From positions 124,001 to 188,000 of the forward strand of contig NZ_FOWQ01000006.1 of NCBI RefSeq assembly GCF_900115505.1: a DNA stretch of 64,000 nucleotides, written 5' to 3'. This stretch comes from Geodermatophilus dictyosporus (lineage in GTDB: Bacteria > Actinomycetota > Actinomycetes > Mycobacteriales > Geodermatophilaceae). Positions within the stretch are counted from its first letter, which is position 1. Each line of letters opens with the position of its first letter. Positions 45,081 through 53,721 of the stretch are shown in pieces. The notes beneath the pieces are model-generated. The model saw nothing but the letters and a program-made list of their open reading frames with translations, did no database searches and was not told the DNA's origin. A program made the translations under genes and the position numbers.

Positions 45081-46148
45081 GTGAGCAACACCACCCGCAA
45101 GACCCGTACCACCCCGACCGCCGCTGAACTGTCTCGCATGGCGGTCGCGGAGGCACGGGAGTTGTACGCGATGCGTCGGGCCGCGAAGCAGCAGGCCGAG
45201 GAGGCAGCCGAGGAACTGGTCGTCCGTCTCGCCATGGGCGATGAGACCCCGACTGCTGTGGATCTGTCGCAAGCGGAGCACGAAGTCAAGCGCGCCGGTC
45301 TGCTGGTCCAGGCCGCCGAGACCAAGGTCAAGCGCGCAGAGCGTGCACAGATCAACGACGACACCCAGCTAGCCGAGCTGCTGCGCAGCGTCCTGGCGGA
45401 CCTCTACGGCAAGGCTGTGCCCATCGTCGTGACTGGCGTTCCCGCTGAAGCCATGGCTGACCTGAGCGGTCAGCCGGTGCTGTACATCGTCCAGCCCAAG
45501 CCCACTACTACGGCAGGTGGCGTGCTGTCCGGGCTGCTGGACATCGTCCTGTATCGACCGTTCCTGTACGCGCCACTGGACGCCGGCCGGGTGGATGAGT
45601 CCTGCAGGACGCTCGGCTTCGCCGTCCAGACGCACCAGCTCAGCACGTCCACCACTGGCGACCTACACCGGGACGACCTGCGGCTAACCGTCAACCGCGC
45701 GTTTCACCCCGTGCCCGTTCTGGCAGCCGAGCCGACGGACGAGACGGTCCGCGAGTTTGCGCTCACCCTGAACGGCGATCTGCTGGCCTCGGTCACGACG
45801 GCCAGCCCACGACCCACAATCACGGGCCAGCCTGTTCCCGGACGGGCTTCCAGCCTCCTGCGAGATGCACGGGTGACGTCCACAGTGCCCGGCGAGGGCG
45901 GCACGGTGCGGGTCACTGTGACCACCTCGCATGAGGTCACGCGGAGCGCGGGCCTGCCAGAGCACTACGCGAACCTGCGGTTGCGTGCCGCCGTCGCTGC
46001 GCTGGACGGGCGGGTCGCCGACGGAGTCGGCCGCGTGGTCGCCGCTGAGGCGGTGGCCATCGACATGGGCAACCCCGCTCGTCCGGATGCCGCGCGGATG
46101 CCTTGGAACGTGACCACTCGGTTCGTGCTGGAGCACCGGCTTGCCTGA
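45081..46148 (+). CDS. Hypothetical element protein with N-terminal coiled coil
   Basis: This 355-aa protein has a charged, helical N-terminal part (AVAEARELYAMRRAAKQQAEEAAEEL, then AEHEVKRAGLLVQAAETKVKRAE). A globular C-terminal part of mixed beta strands follows (LYIVQPKPTTTAGG, VTSTVPGEGGTVRVTVTT). The GTG start follows AAGGAG. There are no recognised catalytic motifs. The gene is the last plus-strand gene before the defence block. Confidence 0.6.
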   Translation: MSNTTRKTRTTPTAAELSRMAVAEARELYAMRRAAKQQAEEAAEELVVRLAMGDETPTAVDLSQAEHEVKRAGLLVQAAETKVKRAERAQINDDTQLAELLRSVLADLYGKAVPIVVTGVPAEAMADLSGQPVLYIVQPKPTTTAGGVLSGLLDIVLYRPFLYAPLDAGRVDESCRTLGFAVQTHQLSTSTTGDLHRDDLRLTVNRAFHPVPVLAAEPTDETVREFALTLNGDLLASVTTASPRPTITGQPVPGRASSLLRDARVTSTVPGEGGTVRVTVTTSHEVTRSAGLPEHYANLRLRAAVAALDGRVADGVGRVVAAEAVAIDMGNPARPDAARMPWNVTTRFVLEHRLA

Positions 46149-46606
46149 CTGCGACCGGCACGCCAAGCCCGAGCACGTGAAAGGTGGCGAAACCCCGTGA
46201 GGGGTCTGGGTGGGGTGGCTCCCCGCCTGCTGATGAGCCAAGCCTCGTTCAGGATTCGGACCGACGCTTCGACAGGCTGACGTTTCGGGTTATTTGTCAC
46301 GACTGCCGGTCCGCCTACGGCCTAGCGAACCCCCACGTGAGAGCCTTGCTTGGCCGCTGCGGCCGCCGATCCATGAACTTCCTAACCGTGGCGCGCCCGG
46401 AGCTGCTATCACGGGACGGTCTTCCGACAGACCCTAGGGGATTAGGCCCCACCCGACCTAGACACAAGGGACGCGAGAAATAGGGGAGCACCTGCTACAT
46501 GCGGACTGGTTGAGTACCGCGATCATTGCGGCGAGCTTCGAGTGGCGCGAAGTAACCGGCGTTCCCCAGAAGCGTTTACGACTCCCGAAGAGACGCGCAA
46601 CCCAAG
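46149..46606. other. Gene-poor gap with a small hairpin
   Basis: About 450 bases between convergent genes. ACCCC and GGGGT around GTGA (46192-46205) is a small terminator-like hairpin after the plus-strand gene. The rest is visibly more A/T-rich than the chromosome, and its short open frames have no protein features I can support. Confidence 0.5.
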
Positions 46607-47959
46607 TCAACTAGGGTCGGAAGCCTCATCCGGCACATCATCCACTGTTGGATTTGCCCCATGCGAGGGGAGCCCGTAACGGCTCCGATGAAAGTACACA
46701 AGCCAACCGAGCGGCGTAATGGTAGCCATAGATCGCGACGCGTTGTCGGGGTCTACGCTCCTACTGACAAGCCTAGCCTCATCGAGGGCTGTAATAGCGT
46801 TGCTCATATTCTGCTGTCGCGAAAAGTACGCCTCCCACTCACTCAATCGACACGTGCCGCCGGCTTCAGCGAGTTGATCAAAGAATTGCCAATGACGCCT
46901 TTGTATCCCCCGCGCGTCAGTGTGGGCCGCATCCGCTAGATCGGCAAGCCAAGTTGCCAACAGCGAGGCGCGTCTTTCTGTGCTCGGCAAGGGCTCCATT
47001 GGCACTATGTACTCACCGTAAAGCCACTCCGAGAATTGTTGGGCATAAGCCATGGCATCCCGGAGGTTTCGATTCAAAGCTCGATATATGAACTCGAAGC
47101 TCTTGGGTGGGACTGGAGCATAGGCACCGTCGGACCCATACTCTTCAAGTCTCCTTTCTACAGCCAAGAGAGACGAGTGATATGTCAGCGGGCCGACTCG
47201 CAGCGGAGCCTCGAAGATTCCACTGAGGCGTTCAGACCGAGCCCGCGACACAATGCCCCGGGAGCCACACAGGACCCAGCGAGTCCCTGAAAGATTGAAT
47301 ACCCGGTCACGCAAAGCTTCCAAGGTAGTGCGGGCCTCGCTGGTCGTCTGAAGTAGCTCAAGGTTGTCTACGAGGCAGACCATGGCGCCTGCGCCTGGCC
47401 CAGGCAAGCATCGATCTAGCTCCGCACGTACAGCCTGAGGGAAGCCTGAGCTTGCGAAGCCTTCAGAGGTATTCGGCGCCGCGCCACCCCCAGCACCAAA
47501 CCCCAAGGCTGAACCTTGAGCTTGTCGGAAGGTCGGATCATTTAACCAATTGTTTAGGCGAGCCACGTCCGGGACGGTTAGACCAGCGACCCGGAAAGCG
47601 TCTACATTGGCAATCATCGCCTGAGCTATACCAAAGAAGGCTTGCGTCTCAAATTCGGCAATTGACGACGTTGCCTGCATGCTTGGCACGGGGAGGAAGA
47701 GCGTGCCCGCTTTTGCTCGCACACACTCTCGTAGCATTCGGTAGCAGGCCACCCCGATAAGGCTAGACTTGCCGACGCCAGCTGGTCCTTCTACCGTTGG
47801 GTGGGTCCCCATAGAACCAATCCGCCGCTGAAGTTGGCCGACCTCCTGGTCCCTGCCTACAAGGAGTCGATCCCCAACTGTATCGCCCGGCAGATTAAGG
47901 TTGCTGTACGGGTTCTCAGCGAACCCGAACTGGGGCCAGATGCTAAACGGATTACTCAC
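46607..47959 (-). CDS. P-loop ATPase with winged-helix-like C-terminus (STAND/AAA type)
   Basis: This 450-aa ATPase has a start motif GFAENPYSNLNLPGD and a LLVGRDQEVGQLQRRI region before Walker A EGPAGVGKSSLIG at about residue 58. Walker B is MVCLVDNLELL near 190, and a sensor-like LCGSRG is near 228. The C-terminal part (WHFFDQLAEAGGTCRLSEWEAYF-like, then LDEARLVSRS) looks like a winged helix. The start motif is typical of AAA/STAND ATPases that open with FGFxENP. In this block it could be a sensor or switch for a defence module. It is more A/T-rich than core genes. Confidence 0.75.
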   Translation of the reverse strand: MSNPFSIWPQFGFAENPYSNLNLPGDTVGDRLLVGRDQEVGQLQRRIGSMGTHPTVEGPAGVGKSSLIGVACYRMLRECVRAKAGTLFLPVPSMQATSSIAEFETQAFFGIAQAMIANVDAFRVAGLTVPDVARLNNWLNDPTFRQAQGSALGFGAGGGAAPNTSEGFASSGFPQAVRAELDRCLPGPGAGAMVCLVDNLELLQTTSEARTTLEALRDRVFNLSGTRWVLCGSRGIVSRARSERLSGIFEAPLRVGPLTYHSSLLAVERRLEEYGSDGAYAPVPPKSFEFIYRALNRNLRDAMAYAQQFSEWLYGEYIVPMEPLPSTERRASLLATWLADLADAAHTDARGIQRRHWQFFDQLAEAGGTCRLSEWEAYFSRQQNMSNAITALDEARLVSRSVDPDNASRSMATITPLGWLVYFHRSRYGLPSHGANPTVDDVPDEASDPS

Positions 47960-48171
47960 GGCCGAGTCCTTCCGGGGGCCGGCACGGGCACCGCAGATAT
48001 TAGCGATACCTCTCTTCGGTCAGCGAGCTTACGGCAGCATTACCCACGCCACAGTGACTGTGGCGCCTTTTCGCGGACTAGCCCTATTGCGCCTGACGGC
48101 AAATCGAAGAGCCGGCGCCCTCGCTGCGCAAGCCAAAATCCGCCATGCAGGCGAGGTTGTCGGGTGCAACG

Positions 48172-48633
48172 TCAAGGCCAGAACGTGTCCAAATCGCGGT
48201 GCCCGCAATGCTCCAGGCGTTCACGGGCCCATCGACGCACACTGGCAAGCTCGTTATCGAGCAGGTTCCGGACTCGCGTAATCCCAGGACGCGACCCCTG
48301 ATATCGAACTGCGGTCCCAGTCCCGTATAAAATCCTGTAGGCGCGCTCTACCGAGCTGTAATGCCGTCGCATGGTGTAATTGGTGCCAGGCTTGTAGAGA
48401 TCTACACCTGAGTGATTACTAGGGTGTCTGAACTGCGGATGAAGTTCGTCGTCCGCAGCAAACACTGCATGGGCCAGTTCGTGGGCAGCGTAGAAGATCG
48501 CAACTGCGGCCCAGGAAACGGCTACGTGCGCACCTAGCATCGCTTCCGCCGACTCAAAGTGGCTCAGTCCTCGTGCTACGTGCTCCTGAGAGTCTGACAC
48601 GAGGTCAGATCTTACGCCCTGGAGGCGCCGCAC
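48172..48633 (-). CDS. HEPN-like small protein
   Basis: This 153-aa helical protein has VSWAAVAIFYAAHELAHAVF and HPSNHSGVDLYK, then SSVERAYRILYGTG, which resembles HEPN-domain proteins. An R-x4-H motif (RERLEH) is near the C-terminus; in HEPN RNases that motif is catalytic. The assignment is tentative. The start overlaps the end of the upstream 91-aa gene by 22 bases, so the two form a coupled pair. Confidence 0.55.
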   Translation of the reverse strand: MRRLQGVRSDLVSDSQEHVARGLSHFESAEAMLGAHVAVSWAAVAIFYAAHELAHAVFAADDELHPQFRHPSNHSGVDLYKPGTNYTMRRHYSSVERAYRILYGTGTAVRYQGSRPGITRVRNLLDNELASVRRWARERLEHCGHRDLDTFWP

Positions 48634-48887
48634 TCCCCCTCGTACAAGTAGCTAGCGTCTACCAAGACTGTGAGGCGACATTCGTCCTCGAAGTGCGATA
48701 GAATCCCCGATACCCCATCACGGAGTCGCGCGTCCGCGTCACGTGGTAGGACCAGCACGACGGTGAGGACGTTACGGCTCGAGTCGTGCGATGCCTCGAT
48801 GACGTCCACGTGAAGCTCTTTAAGCTTCGGCACGGTATCGTTGCCGAACGCAGCCATGATGGCTGTATCTTGTATGTCCTCTATCAT
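48612..48887 (-). CDS. Small partner of the HEPN-like protein
   Basis: This 91-aa acidic protein has a beta-alpha-beta look (VDVIEASHDSSRNVLTVVLVLP, CRLTVLVDASYLYEG). Its ATG start is preceded by GGGGAG, and its end overlaps the HEPN-like gene. The arrangement, small gene first then HEPN-like gene, matches many toxin/antitoxin pairs, but the family is not recognised. Confidence 0.5.
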   Translation of the reverse strand: MIEDIQDTAIMAAFGNDTVPKLKELHVDVIEASHDSSRNVLTVVLVLPRDADARLRDGVSGILSHFEDECRLTVLVDASYLYEGECGASRA

Positions 48888-49273
48888 GGGGCTCCCCAGC
48901 ACGCGGCGGACTCTACCCGGACGGGCGTTGACTGCAACCTAGGTCCGCTACATCGGCGGGCCATGCCGTGGACTTGAGGTGCTGGTCGGGTGTGCCGTCG
49001 CTCTTCGGGGTGACCTGTGACCCCCTGCAGCCGGTCCGACGCCCCTGCATCTTTGAGGCGGACGGTGAGGGCCGCGCGCAGTGGCTGCGTCCTCCGACGG
49101 CCATCCGAACGCGACGTGAGACCGCGAGCTCCCGCGCAAGGCCAACCCCGTTGCGCGTAGTGACCGCCCTGGCTACGTCCGGCGTCCGCCATGGCGGCGG
49201 TGAGCTATTGGGCCGCAGAGCGTCAAGTGTCTGTATTCGACCGATGCTCGGCCGACTTCTCAGGCAGCGTAGC
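48888..49273. other. Gap upstream of the HEPN-like pair
   Basis: Nearly 390 bases between two minus-strand genes. Open frames here are Arg/Gly/Pro-rich shadows without a ribosome-binding site. The region probably holds the promoter of the small-protein/HEPN-like pair. Confidence 0.45.
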
Positions 49274-49717
49274 TCAACCCACGAGAAAAGCCCGATACTG
49301 GCTCGGGACCAGATCGAAAACCGCCGACAATGGGCCCGGAATACGGTAACACCCAGCGCTTTTGTTCCGCGAATCATACTGGAAGACCCGAACCAGTTCG
49401 AAGCTGTCCGGGTGCGCTTCGCTGAAGGCGACTTCATTCGGGCTAACAAAAAAGGCCGACGCGGCACCGTTGCGGGTTGTCTTCACCTCTAAGTGGCGCG
49501 CCCGTCCGTCTTCGGCAAACGACCTGATGTCGTAGCCCGCACCATCACCCTCTATGACCGACACGTGCACGACTCGTGAGGCGAGGTCGGGACGCCCTGC
49601 CTCTTTCAGCCGCCGGCGCTCGGCATGTAAAACGAGTTTCTCGCCGGCCTGGCCAAGGGCCTTGTTCCGCGCGTCCTGGTCAGGGTGCAACGCTATCTTA
49701 ACGGCTCTGAATTGCAC
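49274..49717 (-). CDS. DUF3883-family nuclease-like protein
   Basis: This 147-aa protein has AGEKLVLHAERRRLKEAGRPDLA, then GYDIRSFAEDGRARHLEVKTTRNG and VAFSEAHPDSFELVRVFQY. These match DUF3883, a PD-(D/E)xK-type domain; the Asp in GYDI and the E-x-K in LEVKTT are its catalytic-type residues. The domain is normally the C-terminal part of large helicase or HNH proteins, but here it stands alone. The start is GTG. Confidence 0.82.
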   Translation of the reverse strand: MQFRAVKIALHPDQDARNKALGQAGEKLVLHAERRRLKEAGRPDLASRVVHVSVIEGDGAGYDIRSFAEDGRARHLEVKTTRNGAASAFFVSPNEVAFSEAHPDSFELVRVFQYDSRNKSAGCYRIPGPLSAVFDLVPSQYRAFLVG

Positions 49718-49783
49718 TGTCTTGGAGGGCCCTGGCGTGCTTCCAGCGGGGGGAGCGTGCTCAATTAGTCTTTACAAGGCGCC

Positions 49784-50299
49784 TTAGATGTCCTGCGGCG
49801 GGGAGGTAGCGGGCGAAGGAGGCTCACCCGTGGCGATGAGCTGTAAGCCCATGTAGCGGATCGTCTCCCGCGGCACCGGCCAACCCAGGAGCTGCCACTG
49901 GAAATGAACTGGCTGTTCCCTGTCTCCATCATGGGTCAGGTATGCCAAAGGTCCCATGTAGGTATAGGGAGCACGTGCTCGCGTTCGAAGAAACAGGTGT
50001 ATTGTCTCACACCGATCGTCGTGCTCGATTAGGCTCTTCACGATTGGACTGTCCAGCCGCTGTTGAGGTTGCGACTGCCATGACAACACCCCGTCTTCTG
50101 TGATGGACTCATCGAAGGCATACTCCCCTTGCACACGTCCGAAGGTTACGAAGAACACGAATGAGTTGGGCCCCTCCGGAAGCCGCACGATGCCGTGCAA
50201 GCCCCAGCTCCCGGATTGAGGCGTGAATGTCGTGTCGGGCGAGAAGATGTCGTGAACTTGCTCCCGGGTGTAGGTCTGCCAAAGCTTCAAGGTTTTCAT
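49784..50299 (-). CDS. Stand-alone DUF3427 protein
   Basis: This 171-aa protein has YTREQVHDIFSPDTTFTPQSG, FVFFVTFGRVQGEYAFDE, LSWQSQPQQRLDSP and TYMGPLAYLTHDGDREQPVHFQWQL. The pattern matches DUF3427, usually the C-terminal domain of SF2 helicase/PLD proteins in defence loci. Here it is a separate gene. The ATG start is preceded by GGAGG. It lies 66 bases upstream of the DUF3883 gene. Confidence 0.82.
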   Translation of the reverse strand: MKTLKLWQTYTREQVHDIFSPDTTFTPQSGSWGLHGIVRLPEGPNSFVFFVTFGRVQGEYAFDESITEDGVLSWQSQPQQRLDSPIVKSLIEHDDRCETIHLFLRTRARAPYTYMGPLAYLTHDGDREQPVHFQWQLLGWPVPRETIRYMGLQLIATGEPPSPATSPPQDI

Positions 50300-50504
50300 G
50301 CCTTACCTCCATCACGTCGAACCGCATATGCCAGGACATCTATCCACACCGCGTGTTTCTTTACCTATACAGGAACTACCTCCTGGACGTACGTCGCTGG
50401 GGCGTCTCCGCTGGCGAAGGGCTCAGGTTCTGGGAGGTCGGTATGCCATCAAGTCCACGGTCGAGCGTGCCTTCGTCGCGTCGTTGGCGCGAGGGGGCGA
50501 CGCT

Positions 50505-51062
50505 TCAAAGGCCCAAATCCTGCCCCATACGGCCAGGCCAGGTCAGGAGGACGCCGGCTGCTGCGCAGACGTGGACCCAGCGAGGGTCCCGTGGGGCTCG
50601 CTCCGTTACGAGAACAGCCTTCACCGTCATGTTGGGCCGCGCTGCGCAGTAGCTCCAGTGATAGTCGAGCACCTGGCCGAGTCCGAGCCTGATTTGGTCA
50701 GCCTCGTTGTCTGCGGTCAAGCTCTTGACCTCCGCCACGTACGTGCAGGCGGACGTCATCCAGCTGATGTCGAAGTTCAACCCACCGTCCGGGTACAGCG
50801 GCTCTCCTCCGTTCGCCTCGATAAGTCGGTGAAGCGTGCGAACGACGGTCTGATGAGCCGCCGTGCCCCGCTCCAGCGCCTCCCAGTTCGGCGTGAACGT
50901 CTCGCTCCGCTGGCTCAATCCGTTGATCTCGGGAGGCGGCCCTGTGCGCCCGATCGCCCCGGAGCCGGGCGGCATCGTCCCCGAGGAACCAACCCCGCGC
51001 GTGCCGCACTTTGCCCATCGGTTGACGACCGGGTATGGGCGAGACGCCGGGTAAGACTCCAT
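50505..51062 (-). CDS. PD-(D/E)xK restriction-type nuclease
   Basis: This 185-aa protein ends in a nuclease core: NFDISWMTSACTYVAEVKSL (Asp and E-V-K) and LGLGQVLDYHW (Q-x3-Y). The core resembles small actinobacterial restriction endonuclease-like proteins. The N-terminal 60 residues are poorly structured, and the chosen ATG may not be the true start. It follows the PUA/EVE-like gene after 33 bases, so the reader and cutter may work together. Confidence 0.78.
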   Translation of the reverse strand: MESYPASRPYPVVNRWAKCGTRGVGSSGTMPPGSGAIGRTGPPPEINGLSQRSETFTPNWEALERGTAAHQTVVRTLHRLIEANGGEPLYPDGGLNFDISWMTSACTYVAEVKSLTADNEADQIRLGLGQVLDYHWSYCAARPNMTVKAVLVTERAPRDPRWVHVCAAAGVLLTWPGRMGQDLGL

Positions 51063-51095
51063 CAAAGACCGCTCGAGCGGTCGTCCCGAGCGCCG

Positions 51096-51563
51096 TCATG
51101 TCATGAAGCTGAGCCCAGGATGCCGCAAAGTCAGATAGAACACCTCGTAAAACGCCGGTCCACGGGCGTCTGCCTTTGGAACGAGTTGGAAGTCGCGCAG
51201 AGAGTAAATGTAGTCCCAGTCTGCGCCGCTCGGCCAAATAAAGCTGTTGCCTGGCCAGTGAACCTTCGAGGTCACGAAGCCGTAAGCGTAGACCTGGCCG
51301 TTGCCGTAGAAGAGGACAAGGTCGTCCGGCTGGATGGCGGGCCACACCCGCTGGCCGATGTGGTTGTTGCTTAGAGCCCAGATGTGGGCGGCCCCTGTGG
51401 GGTGTGCGCGGAGGAAGTTCGTGAGTGACACCTGGCCGGCGGCCTGCTGCTGGACGGCGCCCGCGAGATCGAACGGCTGGTGCAGGGTCACGAGGAAGTT
51501 GTCCTGGGCCGACAACTTCTGTTCAGGGCGACCGTAGGGCTGGGTCAAGACGTTGACGGGCAC
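51096..51563 (-). CDS. PUA/EVE-like modified-base reader domain protein
   Basis: This 155-aa protein has AAHIWALSNNHIGQRVWPAIQPDDLVLFYGNGQVYAYGFVTSK and WDYIYSLRDFQLVPK. The combination of a WAL start, a lone GDLVLFY-like strand and a YIYSL segment is typical of PUA-like (EVE/ASCH) domains that read modified bases, often fused to restriction endonucleases. Here the domain is a separate gene in front of a nuclease. The start is GTG, 5 bases after the MazG-like remnant. Confidence 0.72.
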   Translation of the reverse strand: MPVNVLTQPYGRPEQKLSAQDNFLVTLHQPFDLAGAVQQQAAGQVSLTNFLRAHPTGAAHIWALSNNHIGQRVWPAIQPDDLVLFYGNGQVYAYGFVTSKVHWPGNSFIWPSGADWDYIYSLRDFQLVPKADARGPAFYEVFYLTLRHPGLSFMT

Positions 51564-51568
51564 TGCGA

Positions 51569-51960
51569 CTACTCCCTCGCGTCGTCGCCACCTGCGGCAG
51601 GTAGCTGGGTGTACTTCTCACTGTTGCCTCGGCTGCGTTCCACCGGGTAGCGGGCACGGTTCTTCGCCAGTTTCCGTCGGATGGCCGAGGTGATGTCGAC
51701 ACCAGTTACATCGGCAAGCCTAAGCGCGTAGATGAACACGTCGGCGAGTTCGTCTTCGAACCCGACCCGTCTCGCGGGCAAGGCAAGGTGCTGGTCAACT
51801 TGCGCGTCGGGGACCCACTGCAGCTCTGCAGCGAGTTCCCCACCTCGCCGACAAGGGCGAGGACGAGGTTCCGCGGAAGGTGGAACTGCTCCCACTCCCG
51901 CTCACTGGAGAGGGCACGGATCTCATCGAGGAGGACGCGGAGCGTTTCGTCGGAGGCCAC
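51569..51960 (-). pseudogene. MazG-like nucleotide pyrophosphohydrolase, frameshifted
   Basis: The first part (LRVLLDEIRALSSEREWEQFHLPRNLVLALVGEVG) and the second part (ELAAELQWVPDAQVDQHL, EDELADVFIYALRLADVTGVD) are the two halves of a MazG/RS21-C6-type protein. The E-x3-E and E-x2-D metal-binding motifs are present across the join. The C-run at 51839-51842 has four bases where five would restore the frame. A one-base deletion or a sequencing error explains it. It leads the nuclease operon. Confidence 0.8.
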
Positions 51961-51999
51961 AGTTCATGTGTAGCCGGCGACCTTCAATGTTCGGCGTGC

Positions 52000-52038
52000 G
52001 CACAGTCGAGGGAGCCGAAGTGGCTCCCTTGACTGTGC
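52000..52038. terminator. Terminator hairpin before the DGQHR operon end
   Basis: GCACAGTCGAGGGAGCC and GGCTCCCTTGACTGTGC form a 17-bp stem with one mismatch and a GAAGT loop. It lies downstream of the DGQHR gene on the minus strand. Confidence 0.8.
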
Positions 52039-52066
52039 CTGAGCCAACGAGGTGCGTGTCCGCCGG

Positions 52067-53677
52067 TCAGATCTGAGCTGGCAGGCTCAGCTGATCGGGC
52101 TCGATGGCCTTGCCGTTCCAGTCGTAGACGAGCTCCTTGTCGTTGACGAGCGTGTGGCGCGCCATCCGAAGGTCGTCGAGGAGCTCGTTGCGCACCTCGA
52201 CGGTGAGAGCGTCGTGGAGAAGGTGCCGGAGCAGCAGCACGGCGGTGTGCTTGCGGTCGGTGGCCATGGTCCCGCGGTAGGGGTCATAGGTGACGCCGTA
52301 CCAGGGGCTGATGGGGCTGCTGACGTTGCCAAAGCCGCCGGCGCGGTCGTAGTTGTCGAGACGGGTGAACAGCTTGTTCAGCGTCTCCTGCGGCCCGTTG
52401 GGGTGGTTGTGCATGTGGCCGAGGGCGGCGGCGAGGATCTGCTGACCGATCGGGCGCAGCAGCAGGTGCCCGTCGCCGTTCGGCGGGAAGTCCCGCAGGC
52501 TGTCGATCTTGGTGCCGCTCGCGATGGCCTTGAACGCCGGCAGCTGACTGATGTGGTCGAGGAGGTCGTTCATCTCCAGGACGGCGTCGTTGATCTCGTG
52601 CTCCATCGGCCGCAAGGGGACCTCCTTGGGGCTGTCTGGCACCCAGGAGGCGTAGGAGCCGGTGGGCTTGAGGTAGTCCTCGACCATCGCGATCAGGGTG
52701 ACGCTGCTGGTGATCCAGTGGCTGCCGGCCGGTAGGGCGTTGGTCTTCCAGTTGATGCGGTCGCCGGGGTGATCCTTGCGGAACAGCTTGTGATTGAAGG
52801 CCAGCCGCTTGGCCACGAGGGCGAAGCCGTTGTCCTCGTCGAGGATCGAGATCTCCCCCTTGGTGGGGGGCTGAGCGGTCTTGTTGACGTGGACGAACAC
52901 CGAGCGGACCCGGATGCGGGCGTCCTCGCGGGTCTCGCCCTCCAGGACAGCGGGGATGAACTCCACGCCCATGGACTCGTCCATGATGCCGGCGATGTCG
53001 GCGTCGTCGATGCGGTAGAGCTCCATCAGGTCGTCCTTCTTTCGGACCTTCTTCCCTTCGGTGCCGTCGGCCTTCTTCTCGACGAGCATCCCGGTCATGG
53101 TCAGCTCCTCGAGCCCCTTGATGCCGAGGTAGCGGTGAGAGCCGTCGATGACGTAGCAGGTGACCCCCTTGGCCAGATCGAGAACGGCGACGCTGCCGTC
53201 CGGGGTGAGGAAGTCGAGCGGCATGGAGGTCCTCCGGGCGCGCCCCTCCTCGTCCCACTCGGGCGCCTCGAGGTTGTCGACCCAGTGCTCCTGAACCACG
53301 ACGAGCATGGGCGGGAACTTCCGGCGGGGCTGGCGGAAGAGGTAGAGAGTCATCATGGTCTGGCGTAGCCAGTTCGGAGCCCGCTGCTGCAAGTCCTGGA
53401 CGGACTCCTCGTCGATCTTGAACTTGCCGGACTTCTTGTCGACGTACTTCTTGAACAGCGGGAGCTGGGTGAACAGCAGCAGGTTCTGCGCGATCCAGCG
53501 GAACGAGACGCCGCCGATGTAGGAGGCGGCGCGGCCCATCTCGAGCCGCTGGACCAGGAAGCGGCTCTGGCCGCGCAGCTTGTCCTGCAGGATCGCCTGC
53601 ACGATCTGGGTCTTCTGCTTTTCGGCCTCCGCGATCGCGTCGAGGTCGAATGCGGACAGGGGGTCGGTCTTGGGCAT
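52067..53677 (-). CDS. DGQHR-domain (DndB/DpdB-like) protein
   Basis: This 536-aa protein has the DGQHR-type signature CYVIDGSHRYLGIKGLEEL near residue 170. A long central region follows with RSVFVHVNKTAQPPTKGE and VAKRLAFNHKLFRKDHPGD, the pattern of DndB-family proteins. These are regulators or ParB-like proteins of DNA-modification systems (phosphorothioate Dnd and 7-deazapurine Dpd). No dndACDE or dpd genes are present. The ATG start is preceded by AGAGG. It is the last gene of a three-gene operon. Confidence 0.82.
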   Translation of the reverse strand: MPKTDPLSAFDLDAIAEAEKQKTQIVQAILQDKLRGQSRFLVQRLEMGRAASYIGGVSFRWIAQNLLLFTQLPLFKKYVDKKSGKFKIDEESVQDLQQRAPNWLRQTMMTLYLFRQPRRKFPPMLVVVQEHWVDNLEAPEWDEEGRARRTSMPLDFLTPDGSVAVLDLAKGVTCYVIDGSHRYLGIKGLEELTMTGMLVEKKADGTEGKKVRKKDDLMELYRIDDADIAGIMDESMGVEFIPAVLEGETREDARIRVRSVFVHVNKTAQPPTKGEISILDEDNGFALVAKRLAFNHKLFRKDHPGDRINWKTNALPAGSHWITSSVTLIAMVEDYLKPTGSYASWVPDSPKEVPLRPMEHEINDAVLEMNDLLDHISQLPAFKAIASGTKIDSLRDFPPNGDGHLLLRPIGQQILAAALGHMHNHPNGPQETLNKLFTRLDNYDRAGGFGNVSSPISPWYGVTYDPYRGTMATDRKHTAVLLLRHLLHDALTVEVRNELLDDLRMARHTLVNDKELVYDWNGKAIEPDQLSLPAQI

Positions 53678-53721
53678 GAGACGTACCTCTTCTCTCAGTT
53701 GTGGTTGACCGTGGTGGACGG

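Noticed and set aside
48884-49192. Open reading frame on the minus strand upstream of the HEPN-like pair
   Set aside because: Arg/Gly-rich composition, no ribosome-binding site, no recognisable features; it overlaps the probable promoter region.
50505-51563. PUA/EVE-like and PD-(D/E)xK genes considered as one frameshifted fusion
   Set aside because: The first frame ends at a clean stop, the gap between the genes is 33 bases, and the second has its own ATG; a fusion cannot be excluded but is not needed.
52067-53677. Considered as proof of a phosphorothioate (Dnd) system
   Set aside because: No dndA, dndC, dndD or dndE genes are in the window; DGQHR proteins also occur outside Dnd systems.
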